This document shows, piece after piece, positions 12,901-26,900 of a stretch of DNA of 64,000 nucleotides. Within the stretch, counting starts at the first letter, position 1. Each line of letters starts with the position of its first letter. This DNA is from Daucus carota subsp. sativus (lineage: Eukaryota > Streptophyta > Magnoliopsida > Apiales > Apiaceae). A program made the translations under genes and the position numbers. Location of the stretch: positions 35,591,296 to 35,655,295 of the forward strand of contig NC_030386.2 in NCBI RefSeq assembly GCF_001625215.2, in the 5' to 3' direction. The notes beneath the pieces are model-generated. The model saw only the letters and a program-made list of their open reading frames with translations. It did no database searches and was not told the DNA's origin.

Positions 12901-13965
12901 TAAGAGGACTGGCAACACAATGTTATAACATCCTCTGCATATCAGTCAAATAGATACCCAAAATAATAAAGGCTAGAGCTTATAGTGATTTGACCTTTCT
13001 ACAGGCGATGCGGTTCAATGTAAAATCACACAATCTAAACAAAGATGCAATATCTCATGAACCTCGTCAAAACGAAATTGCAAAACTATAATACTTGAAG
13101 TGGTCTTCTTTCACTACCCCGACCACTATCAAGGCAAGACTTTACTGCCCACAGATACTAGTGACCTATATTTTCAGCTACATGAGATTGAAGACATACA
13201 TAATAATCTAGTTTGTCAGTATCTAGCGAAAGAACAATAATTTGAGGGAATATAGAGAGAACTACGGAAAATTGGACAATTTAATGAACAGATTAGTGCA
13301 GGATTACACAGAAAATCATTTACACATATATCATAAAAGCTAGAGAGAGATAAAATGAAATCCAGAGAGAGCAACGAGATGGTAATGGTGATTTTAAAAT
13401 GGAAATTTTCTCAATTATTATCCGCAATAATAAAAACAGTAAACAACCAGAATTTCATAGGGACACTGCTGACTTCGATTGAGTGCCCTGAAACCTTTTC
13501 TTATTTTGCTTGATTGATTACCAATTAATCTAGCTTGCAGATATTTAAGAACACAATACCACATAAAGTAGTTCCACTACAAACCCTACAAACCTATGAT
13601 AGAAATAACATCGATACTAAAATCACCTGTTTGTAGAATTGTAGGCAGAATTAGTTTTGGGACAGTGTATGCACTTGTGTGCCTGACTCGAAGTGCGTGT
13701 ACACATTAACATAAACATGGAACTAGACACTAGCTATACAGTAGGGCTAAACTAAACAAACACGAGATTCAAAAAGCCTAAAATTCAAATTTACAAGTAC
13801 TAAGGTAGAGAGAGAGGGGAGGAGAGGGAGAGGGGGAGAGAGAGAGAGAGGGAGAGGGAGAGAGGGGGGGAGAGAGAGAGAGCATACAGAAGTGCCAGGA
13901 GCAGGAGTCCGAATCTGGCGCTGGAAAATCCTCGCGGTGACATTATAATTATTGCTTCTAAACAT
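6936..13965 (-). CDS. DET1: DET1 (De-etiolated 1), light-signalling repressor
   Basis: Nuclear component of the COP10-DDB1-DET1 (CDD) complex, which works with CUL4 ubiquitin ligases to repress photomorphogenesis. Eleven exons on the minus strand: 13888-13965, 12362-12789, 12003-12231, 11218-11391, 9169-9237, 8984-9040, 8602-8682, 8357-8521, 8175-8270, 7485-7581, 6936-7075. They join in frame to 537 residues; Arabidopsis DET1 is 543. The start MFRSNNYNVTARIF and end VVNIHFRR match the family termini. Landmarks include ECPDHSFRKFTEDGQ, LLDRHHLLIKFGSVDGG and HPIKFISR. Exon 3 ends at a GC rather than GT donor (12001-12002, context CAG/GCAAGT); the other ten... introns checked use GT-AG. A MITE and several microsatellites sit in introns. 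No disabling change is seen. A segment around residues 245-280 (PVDHVGQSDNHNQPSPEN) is more variable than the rest. Confidence 0.97.
7645..7899. mobile_element. Non-autonomous DNA transposon (MITE) in DET1 intron 9
   Basis: Imperfect terminal inverted repeats: the left end reads GGTCTTGTTTGGCAATTAG and the right end, reversed, GGTGTTTGCCGTTTGGTAGT. Internal copies of ATTAGCAG-like words occur in both orientations. It is about 255 bp, non-coding, and lies between exon 9 (8175-8270) and exon 10 (7485-7581). I could not identify a clean target-site duplication, so the superfamily (hAT-like by end sequence) is a guess. Confidence 0.5.
8931..8970. repeat. Compound microsatellite (TA)n-(GA)n-(GGGA)n
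   Basis: A TA run followed by GAGAG and repeated GGGA units in DET1 intron 6, next to the exon 6 donor (8982-8983). Confidence 0.85.
13806..13882. repeat. GA/GGGA-rich microsatellite next to DET1 exon 1
   Basis: An imperfect purine tract on the plus strand, so CT-rich on the DET1 sense strand. It begins only a few bases inside intron 1, after the donor of exon 1 at 13886-13887. Confidence 0.85.
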
Positions 13966-14215
13966 CAGTGATATAAAATATACACACACATACGTATATT
14001 TATCGTTCCAAACAGGTCTCCAAATTAAAACACAGTACCGAAGTACTTCCGTTTCAAAGCCTCGCAGTGCTAGTAAAGAGGGTGATTCCGGCAGAGATTC
14101 GTCGGTGCCGGGAAAATCGCCGGCGGCAATTGCGCTTTATTATTATGTTATCCACTTGGCCCGATTTTACTCCAGCTAGTCCCAACCGTACCAAACAAAC
14201 ATTTTAATGACGTGG
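13966..14215 (-). promoter_or_regulatory. DET1 leader and proximal promoter with an ACGT-core box
   Basis: The GC-rich stretch around 14080-14130 is a likely 5'UTR/TSS zone. TGACGTGG at 14208-14215, about 240 bp above the DET1 ATG, is a hybrid C/G-box of the type bound by bZIP factors such as HY5. The motif is seen; its function is inferred. Confidence 0.35.
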
Positions 14216-14306
14216 TTTTTGGATTGGTGTCAAAGTAGCAGTACATGAGTGGCGCTGTGAGCAGAGTAGTCTGAGTGCATACGTGGTCTCATTTAGGCGA
14301 TTACTA

Positions 14307-14608
14307 CTCCCTCTGACCCTCTCATTTCTTTACGATTATTATTTTGGGATGTTTCTCTCATTTCTTTACGTTATATAGTAAATTTTTCTCATCATTACAC
14401 CCACTATCTTCCCCTACTATCTCATATTTAACAATAAAAACTACTACTATTACACCCACTACTTTCCTCCATTATCTCAAATCTATTATTAAATATTGAT
14501 AGGTCCCATCACTATACCCACTTTTCATCTAACTTTACTCATTTTTTATACATTGTTTTGGTCTCCGTGTCTCCCTCCAATGTAAACAATTGAGGGAGAC
14601 GGAGGGAA
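14307..14608. mobile_element. Stowaway-like MITE between DET1 and the P5A ATPase
   Basis: The left end begins CTCCCTCTGACCCTCTCATT. The right end, reversed, begins TTCCCTCCGTCTCCCTCAAT. It is flanked by TA (14305-14306 and 14609-14610). About 302 bp, non-coding, with an internal near-repeat of CTCATTTCTTTACG. It lies in the divergent promoter region, about 340 bp upstream of the DET1 start. Confidence 0.7.
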
Positions 14609-16520
14609 TACATTTTTCAACAAGTTTAACCGGTTAATATATACCTTCGTAAATAAAGATGTATCTAAGTTTAATATTATTTGTTTCAAAAAAAAAGTTT
14701 AATATTATTAAATTTATAATTTTTGGTCAACTACAGAAATAAAGAAATGCGAGAAATGTATTCTTTTACTAACAACTTTTTTATACTATAATATATGACC
14801 AAACACTCTTATCAGTTTTTATCTTATATCTAAATAAATTACTATCATTTTTGATTATTAAATATTATTTTCAATTTAGAGAATATCAATTATTATGGAA
14901 AAAATTCTCAACTTATTATTCATCGATTCATATTCGATTTGATTGAGAAGAGGGAGTGTTTTATGACTTTATAAAACAACAATATTTCAAAATAATTCAT
15001 ATTATGTATAAAAGTATTTATGTTAATGTATAATAGTTGAAGATCTGATGACAGTAACTAGATATATTAATAAATTATCTGATAATGAAGAAAAGTTAAG
15101 CGGATTGGTCTGACTTGCAATTATAAGCAAAAATATTTGTTGGCTTGATTTATACATTTATGTGTTTAAAAATTATGATGAATTTCTAATTTATAATAAT
15201 GGATGATAAGTTTATAGAGTTTATATGATATATGGTGTGGTGGGTGCCAATGATGATATGGTTGTCTCCTAAAATTTTTACGGTATATGACATATATCAT
15301 CAATTATTTTGGAAAATTATGTATCCATGTGAATAATGTGATAGATAAATTCATGAAAACGTTAGATGTATATAAAAAATAAATTGTAAGATACTTAGCA
15401 TTTTCAAATTCATATTTTGATTGATGAAATGTAAGATGAATTTGTCAACATCTTACAATAACAATATCTAAAAAGTGAAAAAGTAATATCTAAAATCTGA
15501 CATGATTTTAATATCATTCACATGAGAATTGAGAAGTGAGTATATGATTGTGCTAATATGTTTGGTGTTTTGTATAAGATTCAAGTTGAATTTTATATAT
15601 GATTTACATGTACATTACATTATTTCAAAATACAATATATTCACGGGGTTAAAGTAGTTGTGAGAAACTAATATACAATTATACATGTCGTTACCTCTCA
15701 AACAGTTAAAATTAATAGATGTTTTTAACGAAGTTGTGAGCCAGAGTTACAAACTGAAAGTTAGTGAAAATTTAGAGATACGAACTGTCACGTTTCAAAG
15801 TGTGCGTGTTGACTTGCTAATGATCTAAAGTCCAGGGGTACAAAATGCAATAATCTCTATTTTTATAAACATCATGAGTATCGGATATTTTTTATTTTTA
15901 AGAAATTACTTTTATGAAATCAATTGTGAGATTATTTTTTATAAAAATTATTTTCTTATGAAATTTGTAACACTTCAAATACATATCATGGTTCACAATT
16001 TCCCTCGGAGGATAAAAAAATTATAATAATATATAATTACATAATTTATGATTTTCATTTTACAGAGAAAATGGTCCCACCTGTGATTCCAAAACCAAAC
16101 TTCGTGTTGCATTGATAAAAACGCTAATTCAAGCCGTGTTTTTGTTGAAAATGTAATTTCAAATCAATTTTTTTTACAAATATGACTTATAGCCTTACAA
16201 ATAAGTATCTGTTATACAAAACTCTCGGGGATGAAATCATTTTTAGTTGAAAACACAATTTTAAATCATGTTTTATTTAGAAAAATCAAAACATAATTCC
16301 AAATCATGTTTATTTAAAAAAATCAAAACACAATTTCAAATCATGCTTTAAAATGACAATCGGGAGTTTGGGACTTGAAACCACTCTTCGAGAAAATAAC
16401 ATTAAAGTTTATTTAATTTAAGATAATGGTTTATTGACCCATATCGAAAATCGAATATATAAAATCGCTGGTTGCTAAATTCCCCAGGCTTCGAACTGAA
16501 GATCACAACTCGATTACAAC
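14609..16520. other. AT-rich intergenic region, no gene seen
   Basis: No ORF with recognisable similarity on either strand. It contains one short imperfect tandem repeat (16250-16349). It lies between the divergent DET1 and P5A ATPase genes. Confidence 0.6.
16250..16349. repeat. Imperfect tandem repeat, ~37-38 bp period, nearly three copies
   Basis: Units start near 16250, 16288 and 16325. Each begins AAAACAYAATT and contains CAAATCATG or TAAATCATG. The third copy is incomplete. It is upstream of the P5A ATPase leader. Confidence 0.75.
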
Positions 16521-17954
16521 TGGCCGACGCTCACACACAGCGGGGAAATAAAAGACCGTTAAGTCTGACATCAACGTAACGTCTATCAACCCCTTTCGAT
16601 TCGTAAGTAACTCTATCTATATACATACATGTTTAGGTTTAACCGTAACAAATTATTTAGAATTAGGCGAATTAAATCTCGGTTACACTTTATCAAAACC
16701 CTAGGCCTCTCCGTTATTCATGTCAATTGAACTTGCGATTTTGTATCACTCAAGCCATTGCATCGTATACTGCATATATTCATTCTGCTTGTTTTGTGAT
16801 TTTTGTGTAATTTAAGATTTCATATCATGATGTACACAATGATGAATGTTGTGATACACTGATACTTGATCAAGGTGAATCGTGTTTTCTTTAACCGTGT
16901 GTATAAGTTACGTGTCTGTTCGAGCAGGATTTAGGGTTATGGACGCGTGTGATTTTTCTACGGTTAGTGGTTTCCGGTTCGGGTTTGTTTAATGATTGAA
17001 GAGGATAAGTGCTTTGACGCTGCCAAGCAGTATATACAGAAATTTAAGCTGGTACAATATATCTACGGAATTTATTTTTCATATTGATAAGGGTTTTTTA
17101 GGATTGTCGAGCATTATTAGTATAAACTAGCCCCACCAGGGCACTTCCACGGCGTGTTTCAGTCATTTGTACATCAATTTAATCAATTGATGATTATATA
17201 TAAAGAATGGACGATATATTGTCCATTGCGCCTCCATAATAAATATGTATCTTATAATGGTACAAGTTATATCTCATAGCTTCCAAAAAGTCACATAGAC
17301 TATGCCTCTAATTGGCTGTCAATATTGGGAAATGCATCACCAAAATTTCATCTTACCCAAAACATTGAATTTTTGATGCTTTTGTTTAGGTTCTTTGTGA
17401 GGTTTTTATTCTTCAGCGAATAAATTTCATTTTGACTTTCTGGAACAAGTGAATGTTGAAAGAGATTACTGTTGTAATGATTCCTGTTCTATGTAGGCTT
17501 TATCTTTATTCAATACATTTATTCAATATAACAAAGAATGAAGTACTTTAATTGCTCTTAGTAGCATAAATAGTAGTATATGGGTTTTAGTGAAACTACG
17601 ATCTTGTTTGAAATTCCTGGGCAGGTCTTATGTCAAAACATTATTTTATAGCTTGTGCATGGAGCTTGGGGGGGAATAAGTTGATGGATATTTAATGCTG
17701 TACCTGTATACATTCTATTCAGGATTGTACTTATGTTAGGCTTTTTAATTTGTAATTTCTTTAAGTAACGCTTCTTAGACTTTTATCATATTGCTGAATT
17801 GTTCAATTTAGTTCTTGGAAATTATTCCTGTAGAATCTGGCCCATATTTGATTTTGTATTGAATTCTCTCCTGTCTCTTCATCTGCAGAAGTAGCCGCGC
17901 CAAAGGGAAAAACCTTAATAGTTTCAGTTGTCAGTATATTAAGTGGGAAGTGAC
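16521..17954 (+). other. P5A ATPase 5' leader region with probable UTR introns
   Basis: No coding exon before 17955. AAACCCTA (telo-box-like) occurs at about 16697, and donor- and acceptor-like sites suggest a spliced leader, including an acceptor CTGCAG at about 17888 close to the start codon. Exact exon edges cannot be fixed without transcripts. Confidence 0.4.
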
Positions 17955-20900
17955 ATGTCAAAATTCTATATTCATGGGAAAGTGGTCGATACTGTTGAAC
18001 TGTTGAGGAAGAGACATTTACCATGGCGCTTTGATGTCTGGCCATTTGCCATAATATACGCTGTTTGGATTGTTGCCTTAATTTCTAGGTTAGACATTTT
18101 CGACGCCTTTATAGTACTTGGTGGCCTTGTAGCTGTGCATGTGCTTGTATTTCTCTTCACAGTTTGGTCAGTGGATTTCAAATGCTTTATCCAGTATTCC
18201 AAGGTTTGATAGTCTTGACTTTTGACTTTACCTCTTATGACTTGCATCTCTATTCATTGATACACTGTATAACAACGATGGTTTATATAGTACTGTTTTG
18301 TCTCAACAAGGTTTTAATGTTTAATTATACACCTATTGTGTTGAAGTTCTTGAAGCTCTACAGTAAATTCCACATGAGTCTTCCCCAGGCACAGCTATTA
18401 TTTTTGAATGCATTTCTATATATATGTGGCCCTACTTTGGTATATTAATCTTTAAGGGCAGTGGTCTGTTTGAGTGGTAACTGGTAAGGTAGTGAAGCAA
18501 CATAAATATGTAATTATATGCCAATTTTAAGCCTCTAGATGGTGTTCATAGTTGTATAGAATATCAATCTTAAAATACTTTTAAATTTTCACCACTAAAC
18601 CTAGTGAACCTCTGCTTGATCTTATTTGAGCATTTTTTCGAAAAAAGGGTAAAGTCTGAAGCAACTCCATAGTAAAGTTTGTTATAAATGTATAATAATA
18701 ACTTTATGTGTTGAAGCCATATTTTTACATGATCATATATAATTACGGGATTCTGCAATTTTACTGGCAAATAGATAATCTTTTTTTTCCTCATAGTTTA
18801 TCCATTTGTTTGTAATGTATGACTTAAGAGAAAGTTGTAGGCTGCACACAATTTTATAAGTTGATAATATGAAATTCTAGTTAAATGGTGTGCTGAAAAT
18901 GTGAAATCAAAAAGGTTATAAATGTATGCAAATTGGTTATTTACAAGTCAGTAGAAGACCTGCTTTATGTAATCATGATCTACTCCAACTGATATATTAA
19001 GGCCTCTATCACACTTTTCTTTGGCAGGTTTATGATATTTACCAAGCCGATGGCTGCAAGATTACTCCAGCTAAATTCTGTGGCAAGAAGGAAATTGTTG
19101 CCCTTAAATGTCGAAAGGTATCTGAAATATATGATTTTTACTCTCAGATATGTTTCACATTTCTTCTGATATCTACTGATTTTGTTCATAAAAGCTCTTA
19201 TTAGGGATAGTTTTGCTTCTAGTTTGGTTATATGATATATCAAAGCCAGTGTATTTTTTAGTATCCCCGGTCCCTTGTCTGTGGTGTTTTACTTTTCGTG
19301 TGCATCTCAAAGTGTTTTCAGAACATAGTTAGGATTTATACGTTCTCTAAACATTTCTTCATCTGAATAATAATTTAATAACTATATATAGATATATATA
19401 TCATGAAAAAGAACAATTTAAAGTATCGATGTTAGTATATCTTAAGAGCAATTTGAGATTCATTTAAAAAGTGAAATGCTATATAATTATATTACGATAT
19501 AGTGATGTCGTTTTTTAAAACATGTGTTGAAACATTAATGCATAAATTGCCAAACAAATAGAGGACCGAACATCTGATTATTTTATTTTTTCAAATTATA
19601 TCATTTAAATCTGTGTAACCTATATGTTTGTAATGGCATGTACATTTCATACCATAGATAATGTCTAGGACTGATGTCATTAGTTCTGTAACAACAATAG
19701 CCTGCTTTTGTCCAGTCAAGTACCTTTTTTCCCCAAGTTTTGCTCCATCATCTTCCTCTTTATCTTTTCACCGATTTTTCGATACAAAGGTAATAGTGTT
19801 GTGGTTAGTATCCGTTAGAATCTTTGCATGTAATATTTGTCAAATCACAAGGTAAAGATAAATTTGAGTTATTTCAGTTTGTGTAGGTTGTGATTGTTTA
19901 CTACCTTTAACAATATATAACTACTGCAGTTGGCTGTATCTTCATCCACAGCAGTCGAGGAGGAGATATATTTTGACTTTAGAAAACAATGTTTTATATA
20001 CTCAAAGGAGAAGGAAACATTCTTTAAGCTTCCTTACCCTTCAAAGGAGACATTTGGCCACTATCTTAAATGTAGCGGCTATGGCACAGAAGCTAAGATT
20101 GTTGCTGCTACTCAGAAATGGGGACGTAATGTGTAGGTCCTTTTTATCTTCTGGCTTTTGAAATCCTGTTTCCTAGAATCGTCATGTATTGTTGTCTCAC
20201 TGCTTTTGCCGTTATCCATTGCTGCATTTCTTATTTTACTGAACATGTCATTGTTTTGAATGTCTATTTTGCCATGACAAAGTAAAATTTTTACTCATTA
20301 TTTTTGCTTAACATGTTACCATTTTAATCAACAACGAAGGCGAAAGCCTTATTCTTTGTCTTTTGTTTTAGTTAAAAAAATTCTGAATGCAATGGTATAC
20401 GCTCATCTTGTGTCATTTACCGTCGACTAGTTTTGTTGTTTGCTTCACTCCTTTACTACTTGCTTTAGTTCAGACGTGGCAAGTCAGCAAAATATGTTTA
20501 AAGTGTGTTTCATCTTGTGAAGTTTGAAAGTATTTTTAATATAATGAGCTTGTTGACTGGCGTGAACATGTTGGCAGAAACCATCAACTCCCATAATAGA
20601 ATACTATCATGAAATGGCTGCATCAATATAACAATATAATCAACTCGTATTAAAATTAGTATCAAATCGTGTTTATTACTAACAGTTTCAGACGAGATGC
20701 TTGCTGTTTTTTTGATCCTGGTATATCTGGTGCAACTGCATTAAAATATTATTATAACTAATGTGGTTAATATATCACAAAATTTAACAAGAACTTTAAA
20801 TATATAGGCGTGATCGTACTTTGCCAGGTTTAATTGCTTGTTTAATTAACTGGTAAAAAGCCGTCTAACAGTCAGTTTAGGTGACATCCTTGACTTAAAG

Positions 20901-23900
20901 CATGCCCAGGACGGGATGCTTTCTGTGTCCTTGGAGTAAAATTTAGCTGTTATTGACTGATTAAAAAAATCAGCATACTTTTAACATATATTGGAGTTTC
21001 ATATACATTACCTTGGTTGTAATTTGTAATAGAATCTACCATTAAATCAAGCCAAGGAACTTATGCAGTTGAACACAACTTGGTTATGCTCTTAACTTCA
21101 TGCATGTTTGCCACAATTGGCTTTTCATGTGGTATATTACATTTCTCTTTGGCTTTTCATGTGGTATATTACATTTCTCTTTGCTGTTCCTGATTTTCAT
21201 TCTATGGTGTAGATTTGAATATCCACAACCTACTTTCCAGAAATTGTTGAAAGAGAATTGCATGGAACCGTTCTTTGTGTTTCAGGTTTGTTTAATTCAA
21301 TACATCAATGATCACCTGAACACACACCTGAACAAAGCAAACAAAGAAGCTCAAATTTCTTTTTCCTTATATTTTTGTTAAATTCCAGGTTAGCTCTTTT
21401 AACATGTCATACTATATTCCGGTGTTGCTTATGATGTGCAGGTATTTTGTGTAGGGCTCTGGTGTTTGGATGAATACTGGTACTACAGTTTGTTCACCCT
21501 GTTCATGCTGGTTATGTTTGAGTCGACAATGGCAAAGGCTCGGTTAAAGACTCTATCCGAGCTTCGACGTGTTAAAGTAGATAGCCAGACTCTAATGGTG
21601 CACCGTTGTGGAAAGTAGGATATCTGAGTGATGATCTCTAGTTCACTTTTTTGTAGTTTAGATGTTTGTTTTCCGGAGCTTTTTAGATTATAACACAATG
21701 TTTCTGGAAAATTGATACTTTAGGTGGGTTAAAATTTCTGGGACAGATCTTCTTCCCGGGGATGTTGTATCTATTGGCCGCTCTACTGATCAAAATGGAG
21801 AGGACAACGCTGTGCCTGCTGACATGCTTATCTTATCTGGGAGTGTCATTGTCAACGAAGCGATTCTGACAGGAGAATCTACCCCACAATGGAAGGTTGG
21901 TTGTTATAATCTTTTTGCTTTACCTCATTTTTGAGAGGGAGGGAGGCGGGGGAGGGAGGGAGTTAACTAGACCGCTGCCTTTAGGAAGCCCAATAAGTGT
22001 ACACTAATGTTGCATCAGCCACAGGAAGTGATAGAGTGGTAAATTAAATAATTTTGGGGAGATAATTCCTATCAGTTGGCTCATTGTCATTAGGGGATTG
22101 ATCTGGTAATGTACTGTTCATTAAATTCTTCAAATCAACCATTCTGGTATATATGTTAAATGATTGGTGTGTTGTTAATTGGAGGTTGTGTTAAGGTTTT
22201 TAGGCCGCTTATTAAACACATGATATTGTCCACATGATTAATGAACATTTGTACAGGTCTCCATCACGGGAAGAGGACCTGCAGAAAATTTATCTGCTAG
22301 AAAAGATAAAAGTCATGTTCTATTTGGCGGCACAAAGATTTTGCAGCATACATCTGATAAGGTTGTAGTTCTAGTATTTATATTTTGTCATAGGCTGTAA
22401 GGTTATTTGCTTTTACTCAGCTTATCATTATCTTTGGATTCAGACATCTCATTTGAAGACACCTGATGGTGGCTGCCTTGCTGTTGTTCTACGAACCGGA
22501 TTTGAGACTACCCAAGGGAAATTGATGCGGACAATTTTATTTTCAACAGAAAGGGTAATGCTTATAGTTTATTGTCCAGAATCTGTCACTGGTACAATGT
22601 CATCTTAATTAACTATATTTCTTCCTAATTTTATATGGATTTCTCAATTTTAGGTAACTGCTAACAGCTGGGAAAGTGGTCTCTTTATCTTGTTTTTAGT
22701 TATATTCGCATTAATTGCTGCTGGTTATGTACTTGTGAAGGTAAAAATCTTCTCTTTAGCTGCTGACCATATAACATGTCCGTGTGCACTATCACCTACA
22801 ATATTTACGTCACTTATGCCTCGTTATACTTCAGCTTCTATGTGTTGCTGATGGGTTGTTTTGCTGCAGGGACTTGAGGACCCAACTAGGAGTAGATATA
22901 AGCTTATACTTAGTTGTTCACTGATTATCACTTCTGTTATACCGCCAGAGCTGCCAATGGAACTATCAATAGCTGTTAATACATCCTTAATTGCGCTGGC
23001 TCGACGTGGGATATTTTGTACTGAACCTTTCCGTATCCCTTTTGCTGGGAAGGTAAGCATTATATTAGCTATGCCACAAATGTACAAATTGTTATTGTGC
23101 TTAGCAAAACGACATATTAATGAAAAGGTTTTGACATCTGTATATGCCAATAAGCACATGTTCAAACACAAACTATTATAACATTTAAAATGCAACCAAG
23201 TTAATGGTATGTGTGTACTTAGTAAATTGTATCTGTATTCCTCGTGAACAGTGTTCTAAAAAGCGGGAATTGAGACTTAATCGGTGAAGTCACGGAACAA
23301 AGATTAATCGGGAATTAATTGGATTGATCAGGGATTAATCGGATGATTAATTGAATAATCGGATATTTAATCAGTTCAGCGAGCTACAGAACAGATATTA
23401 ATCAGTGATTAATCGTGATTAATCACTGACTTTTAGAACAGAGCTCGTGAATGGTGTTTTTCTGCATTATAGAGTATAGAATAAACTTTAGGCTATATTT
23501 TTATGCTGATTCCTCCATAAGTATTTGGTAAATTATGTATACTTATGTGGTGAATTTTAGAAGTTTGTAGCTGAATGTGACCCTATATAACATTTTCAAA
23601 CTGTCATTTTTACCTGTTTAACATTATGCTTATATGGTTTGATACTTAGAACCAGTTTCTTGTTGTGAAAGAATTGTTCTTCTTGACTTGTGTAACCCTT
23701 GAATTTAAATTTTGGACTTTAGAGTTCTTAATACCACTTTGTGGCGATGTTCATAGTTATAAGGGTCAGTCTTTGTCATCGTCAAGTGCAGCATCTTTAT
23801 GAATACTCATCCTCTTAACCGCCAAAGGTTTTTTTTTTAAAATTGTGTTTCATGGTATTTTGAGATGAGTATTTTTCTATGAAAAAAGGATATTGTATCT

Positions 23901-26900
23901 GTGATGCACAGAAGCGGATAGATTCCATAACTTGGAACTTCTGCACGTCCATGTGTGCACATTTAAATTCATACTCATGATTTGTTCTGTGTGATTTCGC
24001 TCATACTACTTGTATTCCTTTTCTTCTTCTATAGGTCGATATATGTTGCTTCGATAAGACTGGGACATTAACATCTGATGACATGGTATGCAAGTATAAT
24101 ATTGTTGTTGCTCTAGTTTTCTTATGGCACCTTTCAATGATCATATGTGGTGCTTCTATTCACAGGAGTTTTCGGGGATTGGTGGATTGACAGAAAGCTC
24201 TGATTTAGAAACTGAAATGACTAAAGTGCCGACTCGCACTCTGGAAATTCTAGCATCTTGCCATGCATTGGTTTTTGTGGAGAACAAGCTGGTATCTGTT
24301 ACAAACTTTATAAACTTATTGGGCAATTATGTTGTTTACGAAAAAATCTGAAACTGTTTTATGTTGTCCAAGTTTCTTAAAGCATTACAAAATGAAACAA
24401 ACAGAATTTTTGCCTATTACTCTATAAAGTTTAAAGTTTTCGTTATTCTAGAAGGTAGGCCGCATTATGTGTTGGGCGCTTTTTTTTTTGCAAGTCCTAA
24501 TATTATGCGAGTATGCGACCAAGCATCCTATCATAGATTCTAAAGTTAGCATAGATATCTCTGCTTATATAAGGGTGCATTATCTAAGTGGACATGCGTA
24601 TGTAGGTGTTCTATTCAGAAATATCTCTGATATGAAATAGACATTTAAAGCACATAATTCATGCGTTAGTTATAGCTGAACGTAGCATATTTTATTTGAA
24701 TTGGCATAATACAACTCAGTCATGTGCCCTGTTAGATTGTAGCTAAAGGAAGATAAATACATCTATATTATAGAGTAAATTATCAGCTCAACCCCCCCCC
24801 CCCCACCCACCCCGTGGGAAAAAATAAAATAATAATAATAAAAATTCTTATCAGTATAAAGCATAAAGTTTCCGAATCCAACTTCAAATGTTTTAGTAAC
24901 TCGTCCTTGGCACAGACCTTGGTTGTGATTAATTTTCATATACTATAGTTGCAACAATATTTTTTTGTAGGTTGGAGATCCACTGGAGAAGGCTGCAGTG
25001 AAAGGTATTGAGTGGAGTTACAGATCAGATGAGAAAGCAATGCCGAAAAAGTAAGCTGGATTCATGATTGCTCACTATTAAAATACGTATTTCAGCTCTA
25101 TATTGTCCAACGACCTATGTATTCATGATAAACTTCTAATTTGTAATGTTGTTACTGATTTTTTATTTGTGAAGTTTCTAGTTCTTGATCCTAATGGTTG
25201 TCTTAGAAGGCAAGTGAATGAGACTTTTTCCTTGTTTTAAACCTTGGGGCCAACAAATTTAGATAGAAGAATAAGATTTTACCATGTCATCAAATATCAA
25301 ATATTATATAGTGTCATCTATATTGTTTTTAGTATTAAAAAAAGACAATTAATTGCTGTTATAGTGAGGGCAAGATTAAAAAACGGAAGCTCACTAATTG
25401 AGTGGTGAAAGTTTTAAATGAAAAAAAATAAAAAAAATCTGGAGAGCAGTGTAATTCTTAAGACTTAAGTAGAGGTGCTTTATATGATCTAATTCTTGAC
25501 ATGGTTGATTACCTATTATTAATTTCGCATGAAGTAAATTCCTATCCACCACATTTCTGAAGAATTCCCATCATGGGGATGCATTTTGCATCCTAGCTTG
25601 AAGTCTATGTGACAGCCACAATTGTGAAGTTGGAAATCTACTATAAATCTCTCCGTTTCTCTTATTTTCCAAAAATACGATCTTAGCATTCACAAGCTCC
25701 AATCAACATGTTGCCTGCAATAATTTAAAACAAGTCTCATTACTCTTTTCTCGAACCTTGGGCAGTATGTATATTTTCGTTTTTTTGAATTTGTTTAGAG
25801 AAGTTGGTTTTCTATCTATTAAATTATTTAGGACTACAATAGGTCCAAGAGCCTATGATATAACATATTAAAGCAGATATCTATATTTTCCAAAAGAGCG
25901 ATTTCTGAATCTGAAAGCAACTGAGAAAAGAGAACAAAACTCTTGATATTAATTTTGATAGGCTGTGGCTCTGTTGCTTAACGGATTCTGTCATGATGTT
26001 CAACTAAATATATTGGGGCTGTCGTGTACAATGATTCTTTTACATGCGATTCTTTGCCGTGTTTGTTTACTGGTATAGTATGCATATGGATCACTGTCCA
26101 TACACTACTTTAATTCCATTATAAATTTTGGCATCTGCAGGGGAAATGGAAATGCTGTTCAGATTGTGCAGAGATACCACTTCGCTTCTCATTTGAAGAG
26201 AATGGCAGTTGTTGTTCGTGTTGAGGAGCAGTTCTTTGCTTTTGTCAAGGTATCTAGTTGCATTTTTCCTCCTGGAAACTTCTTGTTATTATTGTTCTAT
26301 TGTTATTACATATTCATATGCTTTAAACATGATTTATTTGTTATACCTGGTGTAAGGCTCTCTTTCTTGTAGATTAGTCATATATGTGGGATACTGGCAT
26401 TTTTTTAGGACATATGATTCATCTTTCAGTGGTGTGATTTGGCTATGGAACATTTTAATTGTCACATTGTTTATTGGATACTTTATATAAATAATTATAT
26501 ATGTCAAGTTTATGACTTCAAAACACTCGTTAAAAATGTAATTTCTGAAAATAATACTGTATCCCCTGCCAGTACTTTGTGAGTTATGCTAGCTCCTATC
26601 CATTCTAGGTTTATTCATTTTCAGTTAATTCAAAAATCATATATTCAGTGTCTTGTCCGTTAAGTGATTTTGTGCACTCGGGCGTTTCAGGGTGCACCAG
26701 AAACCATTCAAGAAAGACTTACCGATGTGCCATCATCATATGTAAAGACGTACAAGAAATATACTCGTCAAGGATCTCGTGTTCTGGCATTGGCATATAA
26801 GTCACTTCCTGAAATGACAGTAAGTACAGTTCTCAACTTCTCGTCATCAATGTTTTGATCCTCCCATCTACCTCTGCATATACATATAAGTAACATATTA

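Noticed and set aside
17943..17954. In-frame GTG start upstream of the P5A ATPase
   Set aside because: Plant nuclear genes start at ATG; the ATG at 17955 gives the conserved N-terminus.
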